The notes under the pieces were generated by a model, which did no database searches, was not told where the DNA came from, and worked only from the letters and a program-made list of their open reading frames with translations. The position numbers and the translations under genes were made by a program. DNA of 40,202 nt from an uncultured Lachnospiraceae bacterium (GTDB taxonomy: Bacteria > Bacillota > Clostridia > Lachnospirales > Lachnospiraceae): positions 1 through 40,202 of the forward strand of contig CADAKW010000008.1 of assembly GCA_902788645.1 (NCBI GenBank), given 5' to 3'. How positions within the stretch are numbered: position 1 is the stretch's first letter; every line of letters starts with the position of its first letter. Shown piece by piece: positions 17,190 through 25,628 of this stretch.

Positions 17190-17225
17190 AAAAAGCCCCC
17201 TCTGACATACCATGCCAGAAGGGGC
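17190..17225 (-). terminator. T-box regulatory terminator
   Basis: On the minus strand a 10-bp stem, GCCCCTTCTG paired with CAGAGGGGGC (one G-U), with an 11-nt loop, is followed by TTTTTGAG. It lies 11 nt after the T-box motif, so antiterminator and terminator are mutually exclusive. Confidence 0.9.
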
Positions 17226-17505
17226 GTAAATTCATACGCGGTTCCACCCTCGTTCGTAAGATCAAAATGAAATATATCTTTACCCTGTCCACTCCTGCCA
17301 TATTTGCCGGAGGCATACAAAGCATGAATCATTCCTGATCTCACCTTCATTGTGACGGTAACGGTGTCGGCCGGGCTGGATTAAAGCCACTCAGAGCTGG
17401 TCTTCCATCGCTTTGTGAATAAGGCAGTCACAGCAACCGGTATGTACGGTCCGCCTCTCTCTGGAATCACTCACGCCATGTACTCGTCTCTTCAACGTAT
17501 TATCT
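17190..17505 (-). promoter_or_regulatory. T-box leader (threonine-responsive riboswitch) of thrS
   Basis: The minus strand carries the canonical T-box AGGGTGGAACCGCG (17237-17250), which forms the antiterminator with uncharged tRNA, immediately before a terminator hairpin. Further upstream are features of Stem I: CCAGAGAGAGGCGG near 17452-17465, CCGGTTGCTGTGA, and the GACGAGTACATG region. A plausible threonine specifier codon ACC lies at 17399-17401 on the 3' side of Stem I. Uncharged tRNA-Thr would allow read-through into thrS. The specifier assignment is tentative; the T-box itself is not. Confidence 0.93.
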
Positions 17506-17511
17506 TTTATT

Positions 17512-17539
17512 AGAATATCACAATTTTTCAAAAATGCAA
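17512..17539 (-). promoter_or_regulatory. Probable promoter of the thrS leader
   Basis: On the minus strand TTGCAT (17534-17539), a 16-bp spacer, then TATTCT (17512-17517). The elements are only moderate matches to sigma-A, but the position, just 5' of Stem I, is right. The remaining stretch to the sirtuin start at 17641 is A/T-rich; I see no other clear element in it. Confidence 0.45.
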
Positions 17540-17640
17540 CCATTTTATTTCACTTTCAAATATGCTACACTTAAAAAGGCAGAACACTGTGTTATTAATA
17601 TGCAGTTATTTGATCATCCACATAGAAAGGAGACTTGCTG

Positions 17641-18390
17641 ATGGACGAAAAGATCACACAGCTTACAGATATTTTACGGGAAAGCGACAACATCGTTTTC
17701 TTTGGCGGCGCCGGTGTTTCCACGGCATCTGACATTCCGGATTTCCGCAGCTCCAACGGCTTATACAGTAAAAAGCTGGGACAGAATTTCACCCCGGAGC
17801 AGCTGGTGTCACACACATTTTTTGTGCGGTATCCGGAGGAGTTCTTTGCCTTTTATAAAAAGAATCTCGTCTATCCCGATGCAAAACCAAACGCCTGCCA
17901 CACGGCTCTTGCCAGACTGGAAGAAATGGGCAAACTGAAGGCCATCGTCACACAGAACATTGACGGACTTCATCAGGCTGCCGGAAGCAAGGTGGTTTAT
18001 GAGCTTCACGGCTCCGTTCTCCGCAATTACTGTACCCGCTGCCATGAATTCTATGATGCCGATTTCATTCTGCAATCCGAGGGAGTACCTCTTTGCCCGA
18101 AATGCCACGCCATGATCAAACCGGACGTGGTTCTTTATGAGGAGGGGCTTGATGATACTGTGATCACAAAATCTATCGAGGCAATCCGGGCTGCCGACAC
18201 CCTGATCATCGGAGGTACGTCTCTGGTGGTATACCCGGCTGCCGGTCTGATCGATTATTTTCATGGAAAGCATCTGGTACTGATCAACAAGAGTTCTACC
18301 CCTGCTGATGGCAAGGCTGATCTGGTCATCAATGACTCTATTGACAAAGTGATGGAAAAAGCGGTATCATCACTACTACAATCACAATAA
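17641..18390 (+). CDS. cobB: NAD-dependent protein deacylase, sirtuin (Sir2) family
   Basis: A 249-residue cytosolic sirtuin that removes acyl groups from lysine using NAD+. The NAD-binding GAGVSTASDIPDFRS (residues 22-36), the TQNIDGLHQAAGS active-site loop and the catalytic His in ELHGSV are all present. The zinc ribbon has CTRC and CPKC pairs. The C-terminal GGTSLVVYPAAGLIDYF is typical. I chose the ATG at 17641, 8 nt after AAAGGAGA, over the TTG at 17635, which is too close to the ribosome binding site. It forms a pair with the TSCPD gene 18 nt downstream. The symbol follows family usage; deacetylase versus desuccinylase preference is undetermined. Confidence 0.93.
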   Translation: MDEKITQLTDILRESDNIVFFGGAGVSTASDIPDFRSSNGLYSKKLGQNFTPEQLVSHTFFVRYPEEFFAFYKKNLVYPDAKPNACHTALARLEEMGKLKAIVTQNIDGLHQAAGSKVVYELHGSVLRNYCTRCHEFYDADFILQSEGVPLCPKCHAMIKPDVVLYEEGLDDTVITKSIEAIRAADTLIIGGTSLVVYPAAGLIDYFHGKHLVLINKSSTPADGKADLVINDSIDKVMEKAVSSLLQSQ

Positions 18391-18408
18391 GATAAGGGAG
18401 ATGTTATA

Positions 18409-18675
18409 ATGAACTATGTATATAAGACAAGTGGAACCTGTTCCTCTGAAATTCATTTCGATATTAATGGTGATGTGGTAAGCAATGTATCATTCACCGG
18501 AGGATGCAACGGTAACCTGCAGGCAGTATCCCGCCTCGTGGACGGCCAGACCGTAGACTGGATCGAGTCCAAGGTAAAGGGCATCAAATGTGGTTTCAAG
18601 CCTACCTCCTGCGGCGATCAGCTTGCAAAGGCTGTCCGTGAGGCATACGAGGCTGAGCAGAAGCAGATGGCGTAG
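18409..18675 (+). CDS. TSCPD domain-containing protein (TIGR03905-like)
   Basis: An 88-residue small protein consisting of a TSCPD domain, named after the motif seen here as PTSCGDQLAKAVREA. Conserved cysteines at about residues 11, 33, 61 and 67 suggest a metal or redox site. Free-standing TSCPD proteins of this size are common in Clostridia and uncharacterised; the same domain occurs at the C-terminus of some class II ribonucleotide reductases. The ATG has AAGGGAG 7-8 nt upstream. It is probably co-transcribed with the sirtuin gene and is followed by a strong terminator. Confidence 0.85.
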   Translation: MNYVYKTSGTCSSEIHFDINGDVVSNVSFTGGCNGNLQAVSRLVDGQTVDWIESKVKGIKCGFKPTSCGDQLAKAVREAYEAEQKQMA

Positions 18676-18735
18676 ACCCGTCATTTGAACCGCTATTTTT
18701 AATTACCTAATATATCGGTAACTTTTTCTAATAAG

Positions 18736-18785
18736 ACAGGCAGGGTAACTCTGAGGAAATCCTCAAAATTATCCTGCCTGTTTTT
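18736..18785 (+). terminator. Intrinsic terminator of the sirtuin-TSCPD unit
   Basis: A 13-bp stem (18736-18748 with 18769-18781, one G-U) encloses a small inner GAGG/CCTC hairpin and is followed by TTTTTGTCC. It lies between convergent units (pyk on the minus strand); the minus-side tail is weak. Confidence 0.88.
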
Positions 18786-18825
18786 GTCCTTTTTTCTTTG
18801 GTTTTATCACATCATGTAAAATAAA

Positions 18826-20247
18826 TTACCGCACGGTTTCCACCTTGATCATATTGGTCGTTCCGGAAACCCCAACCGGCACTCCGGAGGTAATGACCGC
18901 CGTATCTCCGCTTTTGATAACGCCATGTGCCTTTGCTACCTCAATGGCATGGTCAAACAGCTCAAAGACATCGTTTTTCTCCTCTACCGGAAATGGCGAA
19001 ACACCCCATGACATATTGAGCTGACGGCATACCTTCTCGGAAGTGCTGCCCGCAATAATATCACATGCCGGACGGTACCTTGAGATCATTCTCGCAGAGC
19101 GGCCGGACTTCGTTACGGTCACAATGGCACTGGCATTCAGATCATAAGCTGTGGTACAGGTTGCATGACAGATGGCATCGGTCACATCAGGATTGGCCTG
19201 TCTGGCTCTGCTGTAAAAGCGTTTCTGATAATCTACATCCTGCTCCGTACGGCTGGCAATACGCACCATGGTCTTTAAGGCCTCTACCGGGAACTTTCCG
19301 GCTGCTGTCTCTCCGGAAAGCATAATGGCACTGGTGCCATCATAAACGGCATTGGCCACATCCGCCGTCTCTGCTCTGGTAGCCCGGGGATTTTTCATCA
19401 TGGAATCTAACATCTGTGTAGCAATGATAACCTGCTTGCCTGCCTCATATACCTTATTGATGATCATCTTCTGCACGATCGGCACTTCCTCCTCCGGAAG
19501 CTCCACTCCCATGTCTCCGCGGGCGATCATGATAGCATCCGACTCCCGGATGATCTCATCAATATTGGCAACACCCTCTGCATTTTCAATCTTGGCAATA
19601 ATATTAATATCTGTTCCACCGTTTGCATCCAGCAGATTCCGGATCAGCTTGACATCAAATGCCGTGCGCACAAAGGATGCCGCAATGAAATCCACATCAT
19701 TTTTGATGCCGAATAATATGTCGGAACGATCCTTCTCGCTGAGGTATGGCAGATTTACATGACCTCCCGGAAGATTCACTCCCTTGTGGTCCGATACCAC
19801 ACCTTCATTTTTGACCACGCACTGGATGGTGTTTTTGACGATTGCCTCCACCTCCAGCTCTACCAGTCCATCATCGATCAGTACAGGCGCCCCCACCGAC
19901 ACATCCTCACAAAGATGATCGTAAGTCACACCTACATGGGCATTGTCTCCCTCAACCTTTTCTCCGCAGACCAGGGTAAACTTCTGTCCCCTCTTTAATA
20001 AGGTCTTTCCCTCCTTAAAGGTATCCAGACGAACCTCCGGTCCTTTTGTATCAAGCAGGATCGCTACCGGCTTATCACATTTGGTACGGATCCGTTTTAA
20101 CCGGTCCATCCTCTGTTTGTGCTCCTCATGGGAACCATGGGAGAAATTGAAACGGGCGACATTCATTCCCTCATTGATAAGCTGTTCGATCACCTCATCC
20201 GAGTCCGTCGCTGGTCCCAGTGTACATATAATCTTTGTTTTTCTCAT
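18826..20247 (-). CDS. pyk: Pyruvate kinase
   Basis: A 473-residue glycolytic enzyme converting phosphoenolpyruvate and ADP to pyruvate and ATP. The N-terminal RKTKIICTLGPATDS, the substrate-binding NFSHGSHEEH, DTKGPEVR, the metal-binding IARGDMGVELP and AETADVANAVYDGT are all intact. The length corresponds to the short form: it lacks the extra C-terminal PEP-utilizer-like domain found in Bacillus-type enzymes of about 585 residues. The start ATG has AGAGAGGA 3-4 nt upstream. It is monocistronic, divergent from the AraC-type gene, with a near-consensus promoter at 20290-20318. Confidence 0.97.
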   Translation of the reverse strand: MRKTKIICTLGPATDSDEVIEQLINEGMNVARFNFSHGSHEEHKQRMDRLKRIRTKCDKPVAILLDTKGPEVRLDTFKEGKTLLKRGQKFTLVCGEKVEGDNAHVGVTYDHLCEDVSVGAPVLIDDGLVELEVEAIVKNTIQCVVKNEGVVSDHKGVNLPGGHVNLPYLSEKDRSDILFGIKNDVDFIAASFVRTAFDVKLIRNLLDANGGTDINIIAKIENAEGVANIDEIIRESDAIMIARGDMGVELPEEEVPIVQKMIINKVYEAGKQVIIATQMLDSMMKNPRATRAETADVANAVYDGTSAIMLSGETAAGKFPVEALKTMVRIASRTEQDVDYQKRFYSRARQANPDVTDAICHATCTTAYDLNASAIVTVTKSGRSARMISRYRPACDIIAGSTSEKVCRQLNMSWGVSPFPVEEKNDVFELFDHAIEVAKAHGVIKSGDTAVITSGVPVGVSGTTNMIKVETVR

Positions 20248-20289
20248 AATCCTCTCTCCATTCCTTCCTCACTTAATCATTTTCCCCTT

Positions 20290-20318
20290 ATTATCTTACA
20301 ATCCTTCTCCCTGGTCAA
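20290..20318 (-). promoter_or_regulatory. Sigma-A promoter of pyk
   Basis: On the minus strand TTGACC (20313-20318), a 17-bp spacer, then GATAAT (20290-20295). Each hexamer matches consensus at five of six positions. The start of transcription would be about 36 nt before the ATG at 20247. Confidence 0.75.
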
Positions 20319-20457
20319 TAGATTTTACATACCTTTTTCATAACAAATTTTTATCTCAGACTTTTCATCCTTCCATGGCTGCGTTATACTATCACCACAG
20401 AACAACAGCCATTTTGGCATCCTGTAAATTTTCCCGTTGAAAGGAATGATTATAAGT

Positions 20458-21324
20458 ATGAATTATCACAACGATCAGGAAATATCCTCTTTTCACAAGC
20501 ATATGAAAACCGGATATCTTAACAGCGATTTTAAATTCTTTCACATCAAGGATAACACCCAAAGAGAATTTTCCTTTCATTATCATGATTTCAACAAGAT
20601 CCTGATCTTTCTCCGTGGAGACGTAACCTATACCATCGAAGGCAAAAGCTATGAGCTGCAGCCCTTTGATCTGGTTCTGATCCGTGCCGGGGAGCTTCAC
20701 CGTCCGGTCATACATTCAGAGTCTACCTATGAACGTATCATTTTATACCTTTCTCCTGATTTTATATCACAGTACAAAGACGACAGCTATGATCTGGAAA
20801 AATGCTTCACTCTTGCAGCCAACGCCTCAGCTCACGTCCTGCGTATGCCCTATTTTAAGAGCAGTCCTCTCTACCATACAATAAAGGCACTGGAAAATTC
20901 CTACTGCCACCCCGGGGAGTATGCACAGGAGCTTTTCCAGCGCCTTTTATTTTTACAGTTTATGATCCATCTGAACCGGGTTGCTGTCTCCAACAATCTG
21001 GAGTTCTTGGAAACAAGCACCTCCAACACCAAGATTCTGGAATGTCTCGACTATATCAACACACATCTTCCGGAAAATCTCACAGCGGACGTGCTGGCAG
21101 ACCGTTTTTTTGTCAGCAAATATTATCTGATGCACTCCTTCAAAAAAGAAACCGGCAGAAGTATCGGATCATATATCACCACAAAACGCCTGCTTCTTGC
21201 CAGACAATATATCTCCGGAGGGATGCCCTCCACCCAGGCATGCTACGAATGCGGCTTCCACAATTACTCCACCTTCTACCGCGCCTGGAAAAAGTTATTC
21301 GGTACCTCCCCCAAACAGAACTAA
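20458..21324 (+). CDS. AraC-family transcriptional regulator
   Basis: A 288-residue DNA-binding regulator. Residues 25-150 form a cupin-type sensor domain (HYHDFNKILIFLRGDVTYTI, then LQPFDLVLIRAGELHRPVI), the kind that binds a sugar or small ligand. The C-terminal 100 residues are the double helix-turn-helix of the family (LTADVLADRFFVSKYYLMHS, then ACYECGFHNYSTFYRAWKKL). I chose the ATG at 20458, which follows AAAGGA by 12 nt, over the TTG at 20437, which has no ribosome binding site. It is divergent from pyk; neither neighbour identifies its target. AraC proteins of this layout in Lachnospiraceae usually control carbohydrate genes, but no such gene is adjacent. Confidence 0.92.
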   Translation: MNYHNDQEISSFHKHMKTGYLNSDFKFFHIKDNTQREFSFHYHDFNKILIFLRGDVTYTIEGKSYELQPFDLVLIRAGELHRPVIHSESTYERIILYLSPDFISQYKDDSYDLEKCFTLAANASAHVLRMPYFKSSPLYHTIKALENSYCHPGEYAQELFQRLLFLQFMIHLNRVAVSNNLEFLETSTSNTKILECLDYINTHLPENLTADVLADRFFVSKYYLMHSFKKETGRSIGSYITTKRLLLARQYISGGMPSTQACYECGFHNYSTFYRAWKKLFGTSPKQN

Positions 21325-21329
21325 ATTCA

Positions 21330-21458
21330 GAAGTGCTCTTCGCAAATTTGGGCTACCGGCACAAATTACACGGTAAAAAGCGCTGACCTTGCGCTTTTTC
21401 TAATGCGAAGCATAGTACTTCTTGGCGACGTTTTCGTCGCCTTAGAAGTGCGCTTCGC
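21330..21458. repeat. Small palindromic intergenic repeat region
   Basis: The 15-mer AGAAGTGCKCTTCGC occurs directly repeated at 21330-21344 and 21444-21458, with an inverted, degenerate copy near 21405-21422 (GCGAAGCATAGTACTTCT). The last two copies fold with GGCGACG/CGTCGCC (21424-21430 with 21435-21441) into a long, imperfect hairpin. This is more structure than a terminator needs and looks like a REP- or MITE-like element between the AraC gene and the ABC cassette. Confidence 0.6.
21375..21399. terminator. Bidirectional terminator between araC-type gene and ABC permease
   Basis: A symmetric hairpin, AAAAAGCGC paired with GCGCTTTTT (9 bp) with a 7-nt loop. The U-tract is part of the stem on both strands, so it can end both convergent transcripts. 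Confidence 0.75.
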
Positions 21459-21461
21459 TAT

Positions 21462-22904
21462 TTAGTCGGTATGTATCGCAGCCAGCGGACTCAGCTTCAT
21501 GGCGCGCCGTGCCGGGAAATATCCGGCGATCATACCCATCAATGTGGAAAACACCACTGCTGCCAGTGCCAGCCACCATGGGATCACAGAAATATTTCCA
21601 TTAATGCCATCCATATTTGCCGTAAAATGATTCAACACAATAGATATACCAAATGTCACCAATAATCCCACCAGTCCTCCGATCAATCCAATAAAACCGG
21701 CCTCCGACAAAAACAGCTTTTGGATATCTCTCATATCACAGCCCAGCACTTTCATAACGCCAATCTCTTTTGTTCTCTCATAGGTAGACATCATCATGGT
21801 ATTAGCAATGCCTATGGCCGCCACCAGAAACGCCACCATACCGATGCCGCCAAGTACCAGCTCTACGATCTGGAGACTCTTCTGGGCAGAATCGATCAGA
21901 TCTTTATTGCTGCTTGCAGAGAATCCCATATCCTGTATGCTTTTCATGACATCCTCTACATTATCTGCCTGATCCACTTCTATTATAAATGACGTATATA
22001 CCCACTCATTGAGCGGTTTTCCGTTTGGCTTTGGTTGCCCCGGAATCTTTCCCTTGCCAAAATTCTTTATCAGATAACTTTTGAGATCATCCATATTTAC
22101 CAGCAGGCTCTGGCTGTAGTTATTGTACTCTTCCAGCCCTCCCGCCATAATTCCTGTGATCTTCATTCGAAAATCCAGCATAGAATCATCTACAGCCGGC
22201 TGTACCACAGCATCATCCCCTGATGTACCGCTGTCTCCATCTCCCGAATCAGTGGAAGCATCACCGGAAGAATCCTCCGTTCCGCTCCCCTGATCACCGG
22301 TATCCGCGTCTGCTGCATCATTATATATCTGAAACTGATGAATTTGTTTCATCAGGTCAATGGGAGGCAGTTCACCTGTGGAATAATAGTCCACATACTC
22401 TTCTCCCTGCACATAACCAAATCCCGTAATGATCTGATTACCTGCAATAACCTGAAGTGTTCCGGAGTTTCCCGCCTGGGGTGCTTCCCCCTTTTCCAGC
22501 TCCTGGGAATCCAGCATACTCTGATCCACACCGATCAGATTGCCGTAACCGCTATATCTTCCACTGGTCATATTGCCATCAAAGGAAAGCTGTGCCTGCA
22601 CTGACTTCACATGCTCCATATCCTGAAACATTTTCATATTCGATTCTGTCAGCATCGTTGAAGTATCCGACTGGCCACCGGAAGATCCCGAATCCATGCC
22701 GCCATCCCCATTGACATTGATCTGGGTTACCGACCCCATGCTTTCATACTGTTCCATCATCCTCTGCTTCATTCCAAATGCAAGCGAGAGCATGGCGACA
22801 ATAGAGGTGGTACCGATCAGCACACCCAGCACTGTCAGGATCGTCCGCAGCTTTCTTCGCCACAGATTCCCCAGACTCATGCTCATGAGATCATAGAAGC
22901 TCAT
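21462..22904 (-). CDS. ABC transporter permease, MacB/FtsX-like
   Basis: A 480-residue membrane protein with one N-terminal transmembrane helix (about residues 20-42, TILTVLGVLIGTTSIVAMLS), a large extracellular domain (about 45-340) and three C-terminal helices forming the FtsX domain (NTMMMSTYERTKEIGVMKVL, then a final helix and ARRAMKLSPLAAIHTD). This is the MacB/LolCE topology, typical of mechanotransmission rather than ordinary transport. Residues 196-232 are an odd acidic Gly/Ser/Asp/Thr-rich insert (DTGDQGSGTEDSSGDASTDS). The start overlaps the 3' end of the upstream extracellular-protein gene by 14 nt, with GAGGAG as ribosome binding site. It works with the ATPase at 24757-25479. The substrate is unknown. 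Confidence 0.9.
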   Translation of the reverse strand: MSFYDLMSMSLGNLWRRKLRTILTVLGVLIGTTSIVAMLSLAFGMKQRMMEQYESMGSVTQINVNGDGGMDSGSSGGQSDTSTMLTESNMKMFQDMEHVKSVQAQLSFDGNMTSGRYSGYGNLIGVDQSMLDSQELEKGEAPQAGNSGTLQVIAGNQIITGFGYVQGEEYVDYYSTGELPPIDLMKQIHQFQIYNDAADADTGDQGSGTEDSSGDASTDSGDGDSGTSGDDAVVQPAVDDSMLDFRMKITGIMAGGLEEYNNYSQSLLVNMDDLKSYLIKNFGKGKIPGQPKPNGKPLNEWVYTSFIIEVDQADNVEDVMKSIQDMGFSASSNKDLIDSAQKSLQIVELVLGGIGMVAFLVAAIGIANTMMMSTYERTKEIGVMKVLGCDMRDIQKLFLSEAGFIGLIGGLVGLLVTFGISIVLNHFTANMDGINGNISVIPWWLALAAVVFSTLMGMIAGYFPARRAMKLSPLAAIHTD

Positions 22905-24738
22905 CGTCCATCAACTCCTCTTCTTTTTTCTTGCGTTTCTTTTTTACGACGATACGAATGATTATGATAACCACTATAAGAGCAGCCACCCCGATACCAA
23001 TCTTTGCTGCCAGAGGAATACCCTTCTTAACCTGTGGCTCATCCATGCTGCCATCAGCCGGCATATCGGCATCTCCCATATCCTCCGTGACAAATATATT
23101 GGTCTTTTCCGTATATTTTTTAGACTGACCGGAAGCATTCTCGTATTTCACAATGATCGTACACTCTCCGTCACTATCCTCTGCTGTTGCCTGATCACCA
23201 CTTAATGTCACCGTAGCATATCCTGTTGCTCCCGCTGCAATGCTTCCCACAAAGGACTTCTCACAGGAGATATCCTTTCCTTTGCAGATAACAGAGACAT
23301 TATTTAACGCTCCGCCACCCAGATTGTTAATAGAAAAGGAAAGATCCCCGGTGCCTCCTACACTGAGCATATCCGGCGGTGTAACCTCCGTCAGACTGAT
23401 ACGGTCCTTCTGGACTACAGGAATCGAAACATGATCCTCTGCATTATAGCCATTGGCCTTACCGTCCTCATATTCCGTCTTCACTGTGACAGAATATGAC
23501 TTTGAGCTGAGACTTGCCGATGCTTTCATCCAGAAAGACACCTTCGCAGTGGATTTTGCGGCAATGCTGTCAAGATATGCCGTACTTGCTCCACTGAGAG
23601 GCAGGAATTCGCCGTTCTCGGTAGACATGGTCAGCTTAATATTATGTACGGTCTGGCTTGCATTGTTGCGAAGTTCCAGCGTCAACAGAAATTTTGCATT
23701 GGGATGAACCGTTTTTACATCAGTAGTATACCCGGAAACCATTACACGGGGCGTACTCGTTTTCCCTTTTGCACCTGTTTTCTCTTTTGCCTTTCCCTTC
23801 AACTCTATATTGACGGTTTTATCTTCTGTGACATCCTGACCGTTCTTTACATACCCGATCCGGAATACAACTCCCTGATATCCTGTAGAGACATTATTCT
23901 TCACTGTAAAATGATAGCTGCAGGACAGGCTTTTTGTTCCGCCGGAGCGAACTACCTTGTATGCATCGGAAGTACTCTCAAACGGAAAGTTGTTGTCGAT
24001 CACAGGTACTACACTTTTGATCCTGTACTTCTGACTGCTGGCAGTAAATGCAACTCCACAGCTTCCCCCAAAAACACCGTAGGGATTATTCTTCATACGC
24101 AGGGAAATATCCGCATCCTTTGCCGTCTCCTGCTTATCTGCCGGCTTTTCGGTTGCTTTTGGTTTTCCCGTGATCTTTACATTGATGCTCTTGTTCAGAG
24201 AATACTCGCTGTCATACGCCTTCACGACTCCGTCAGCAGACTTTCTGGTATATACCACGGTAAATCCTGCCATATAGTATGCCGTCTCCAGATTGTCCTT
24301 TGCCTGGAATGTATAGCTGCAGTTTACAGAGCCTCCATTGCCGTTGGTGACACGATATGCCTCATTATCCATCACAAACGGAAAGCTGTCATTGAGTACC
24401 GGATATACCTTCTCAATACTTTCTATATCATAATGCTTCTTGTTGTTTTTATTGCCGGTGACCGTAAAGGAAACCTTAACCTTTCCCCCTGCTTTACTGC
24501 CTGACACACTGACATTTGATAAACTGATATCTGCACTGTTGCCATTCAGCACCTCACTCTGGAGACTGTCATCTGTCTGCTGGCCGCCTGTGATTCCCTG
24601 ATCATCCCCCTCACCGGCTGCCCATACATTTTTGATATTCTGTGCTGGCACAATACTTGTCACCATTGCCAGACTAAGCAATGCCGCCATCCATAATTTT
24701 TTCTTTTTCAAAATCTTATCCTCCATTTTCTGAATCAT
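22891..24738 (-). CDS. Membrane-anchored extracellular protein with CARDB-like domains
   Basis: A 615-residue exported protein. A signal peptide (residues 14-40, KLWMAALLSLAMVTSIVPAQ) is followed by several repeated beta-sandwich units of about 130 residues. Two similar ones start near 50 and 205 (both with the pattern 'PV..D..PF....AY.V...G'), then CARDB/COG1361-like domains (about 335-550, e.g. LELRNNASQTVHNIKLTMST). Near the C-terminus is one transmembrane helix (KIGIGVAALIVVIIIIRIVV) and a basic-then-acidic tail (KKKRKKKEEELMDDELL). Lying between the ATPase and permease genes (18-nt gap and 14-nt overlap), it probably serves as the cassette's periplasm-side partner in place of a membrane-fusion protein. 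The precise function is unknown. Confidence 0.8.
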   Translation of the reverse strand: MIQKMEDKILKKKKLWMAALLSLAMVTSIVPAQNIKNVWAAGEGDDQGITGGQQTDDSLQSEVLNGNSADISLSNVSVSGSKAGGKVKVSFTVTGNKNNKKHYDIESIEKVYPVLNDSFPFVMDNEAYRVTNGNGGSVNCSYTFQAKDNLETAYYMAGFTVVYTRKSADGVVKAYDSEYSLNKSINVKITGKPKATEKPADKQETAKDADISLRMKNNPYGVFGGSCGVAFTASSQKYRIKSVVPVIDNNFPFESTSDAYKVVRSGGTKSLSCSYHFTVKNNVSTGYQGVVFRIGYVKNGQDVTEDKTVNIELKGKAKEKTGAKGKTSTPRVMVSGYTTDVKTVHPNAKFLLTLELRNNASQTVHNIKLTMSTENGEFLPLSGASTAYLDSIAAKSTAKVSFWMKASASLSSKSYSVTVKTEYEDGKANGYNAEDHVSIPVVQKDRISLTEVTPPDMLSVGGTGDLSFSINNLGGGALNNVSVICKGKDISCEKSFVGSIAAGATGYATVTLSGDQATAEDSDGECTIIVKYENASGQSKKYTEKTNIFVTEDMGDADMPADGSMDEPQVKKGIPLAAKIGIGVAALIVVIIIIRIVVKKKRKKKEEELMDDELL

Positions 24739-24756
24739 TTCGGACTCTCTTTTTCA

Positions 24757-25479
24757 TCATTCCTGTACATTTTCCACGATCTTACCATCCTTGATCCGGA
24801 TCTGTCTGTCAGCCAGAGCTGCCAGATCATTATCGTGTGTAACCATTACCAGAGTTTTGCCTCTCTCGCTGAGTACATGACGCATCAGATCCATCATCTC
24901 CGCAGATGTATTGGAATCCAGATTACCTGTGGGCTCATCTGCAAATACAATGCTTGGATTTAACACCAGTGCTCTCGCCATACCCACACGCTGCTGCTGA
25001 CCACCGGACATCTGATTGGGTTTATGTAAACGATACTTTTTAAGCCCCACCAGATCGATCATCTGCTTTGCCCGTTTCATGCGGACGCTTTTGGAAATGC
25101 CACGGAATACCAGCGGCAGCGCTACATTTTCCACTGCGTTCATAGTAGGTATCAGATTGAAGGACTGAAATATAAATCCTACCTTTTCCCTGCGAAACTG
25201 CACCAGACGATTCTCCTTGTACTTGTCAATGCGTTCGCCTGCCACCATGATCTGCCCTTTCGTAGGCTTTTCCAGCCCGGCAAGCATGTTCAGCAGCGTA
25301 GATTTTCCGGAGCCGGATGTACCTACAATAGCGCAAAACTCTCCCTCATACACCTGGAAACTGACACCATTCAGCGCACGTACTTCATTTTTGCCAATAG
25401 GATATATCTTATAAAGGTCTTTGACATCAATAATGCACTTGCGCGATTTCCCTTTATTATTTGTTTCCGGTTTTTCCAA
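24757..25479 (-). CDS. ABC transporter ATP-binding protein, MacB/LolD type
   Basis: A 240-residue ATPase that powers the permease at 21462-22904. Walker A is GTSGSGKST, the signature is MSGGQQQR, Walker B is IVFADEPTG, and the switch His is in VMVTHDNDLA. I place the start at a TTG (25479), because AGAAAGGAGGGGG lies 5-7 nt upstream of it. The frame is open to 25563, but that part has no ribosome binding site and would add 28 atypical residues. First gene of a three-gene operon; a palindrome at 25581-25597 is a candidate operator. Confidence 0.93.
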   Translation of the reverse strand: MEKPETNNKGKSRKCIIDVKDLYKIYPIGKNEVRALNGVSFQVYEGEFCAIVGTSGSGKSTLLNMLAGLEKPTKGQIMVAGERIDKYKENRLVQFRREKVGFIFQSFNLIPTMNAVENVALPLVFRGISKSVRMKRAKQMIDLVGLKKYRLHKPNQMSGGQQQRVGMARALVLNPSIVFADEPTGNLDSNTSAEMMDLMRHVLSERGKTLVMVTHDNDLAALADRQIRIKDGKIVENVQE

Positions 25480-25580
25480 GGTTCCCCCTCCTTTCTGTAA
25501 TTTCCAGTGTGTTCTACCTGCAATGTTTCCCCAGCCATCCACACTACTTTCACAGAATACCATATATTCTTTTCATAATC

Positions 25581-25597
25581 TTTAAGATATTCTTAAA
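25581..25597. promoter_or_regulatory. Candidate operator upstream of the ABC cassette
   Basis: A perfect inverted repeat, TTTAAGA-TAT-TCTTAAA (7-bp arms, 3-nt spacer). On the minus strand it lies just after a possible -35 (TTGCAA, at about 25599-25604), i.e. where a repressor or response regulator could control the ABC operon about 100 nt before its start. The binding protein is unknown. Confidence 0.45.
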
Positions 25598-25628
25598 TTT
25601 TGCAAATCATATTACTATTTTATTACAA

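Noticed and set aside
25480..25563. Longer N-terminus for the ABC ATPase from an ATG at 25563
   Set aside because: No ribosome binding site there, whereas a very strong one precedes the TTG at 25479, and the extra 28 residues are atypical of the family.
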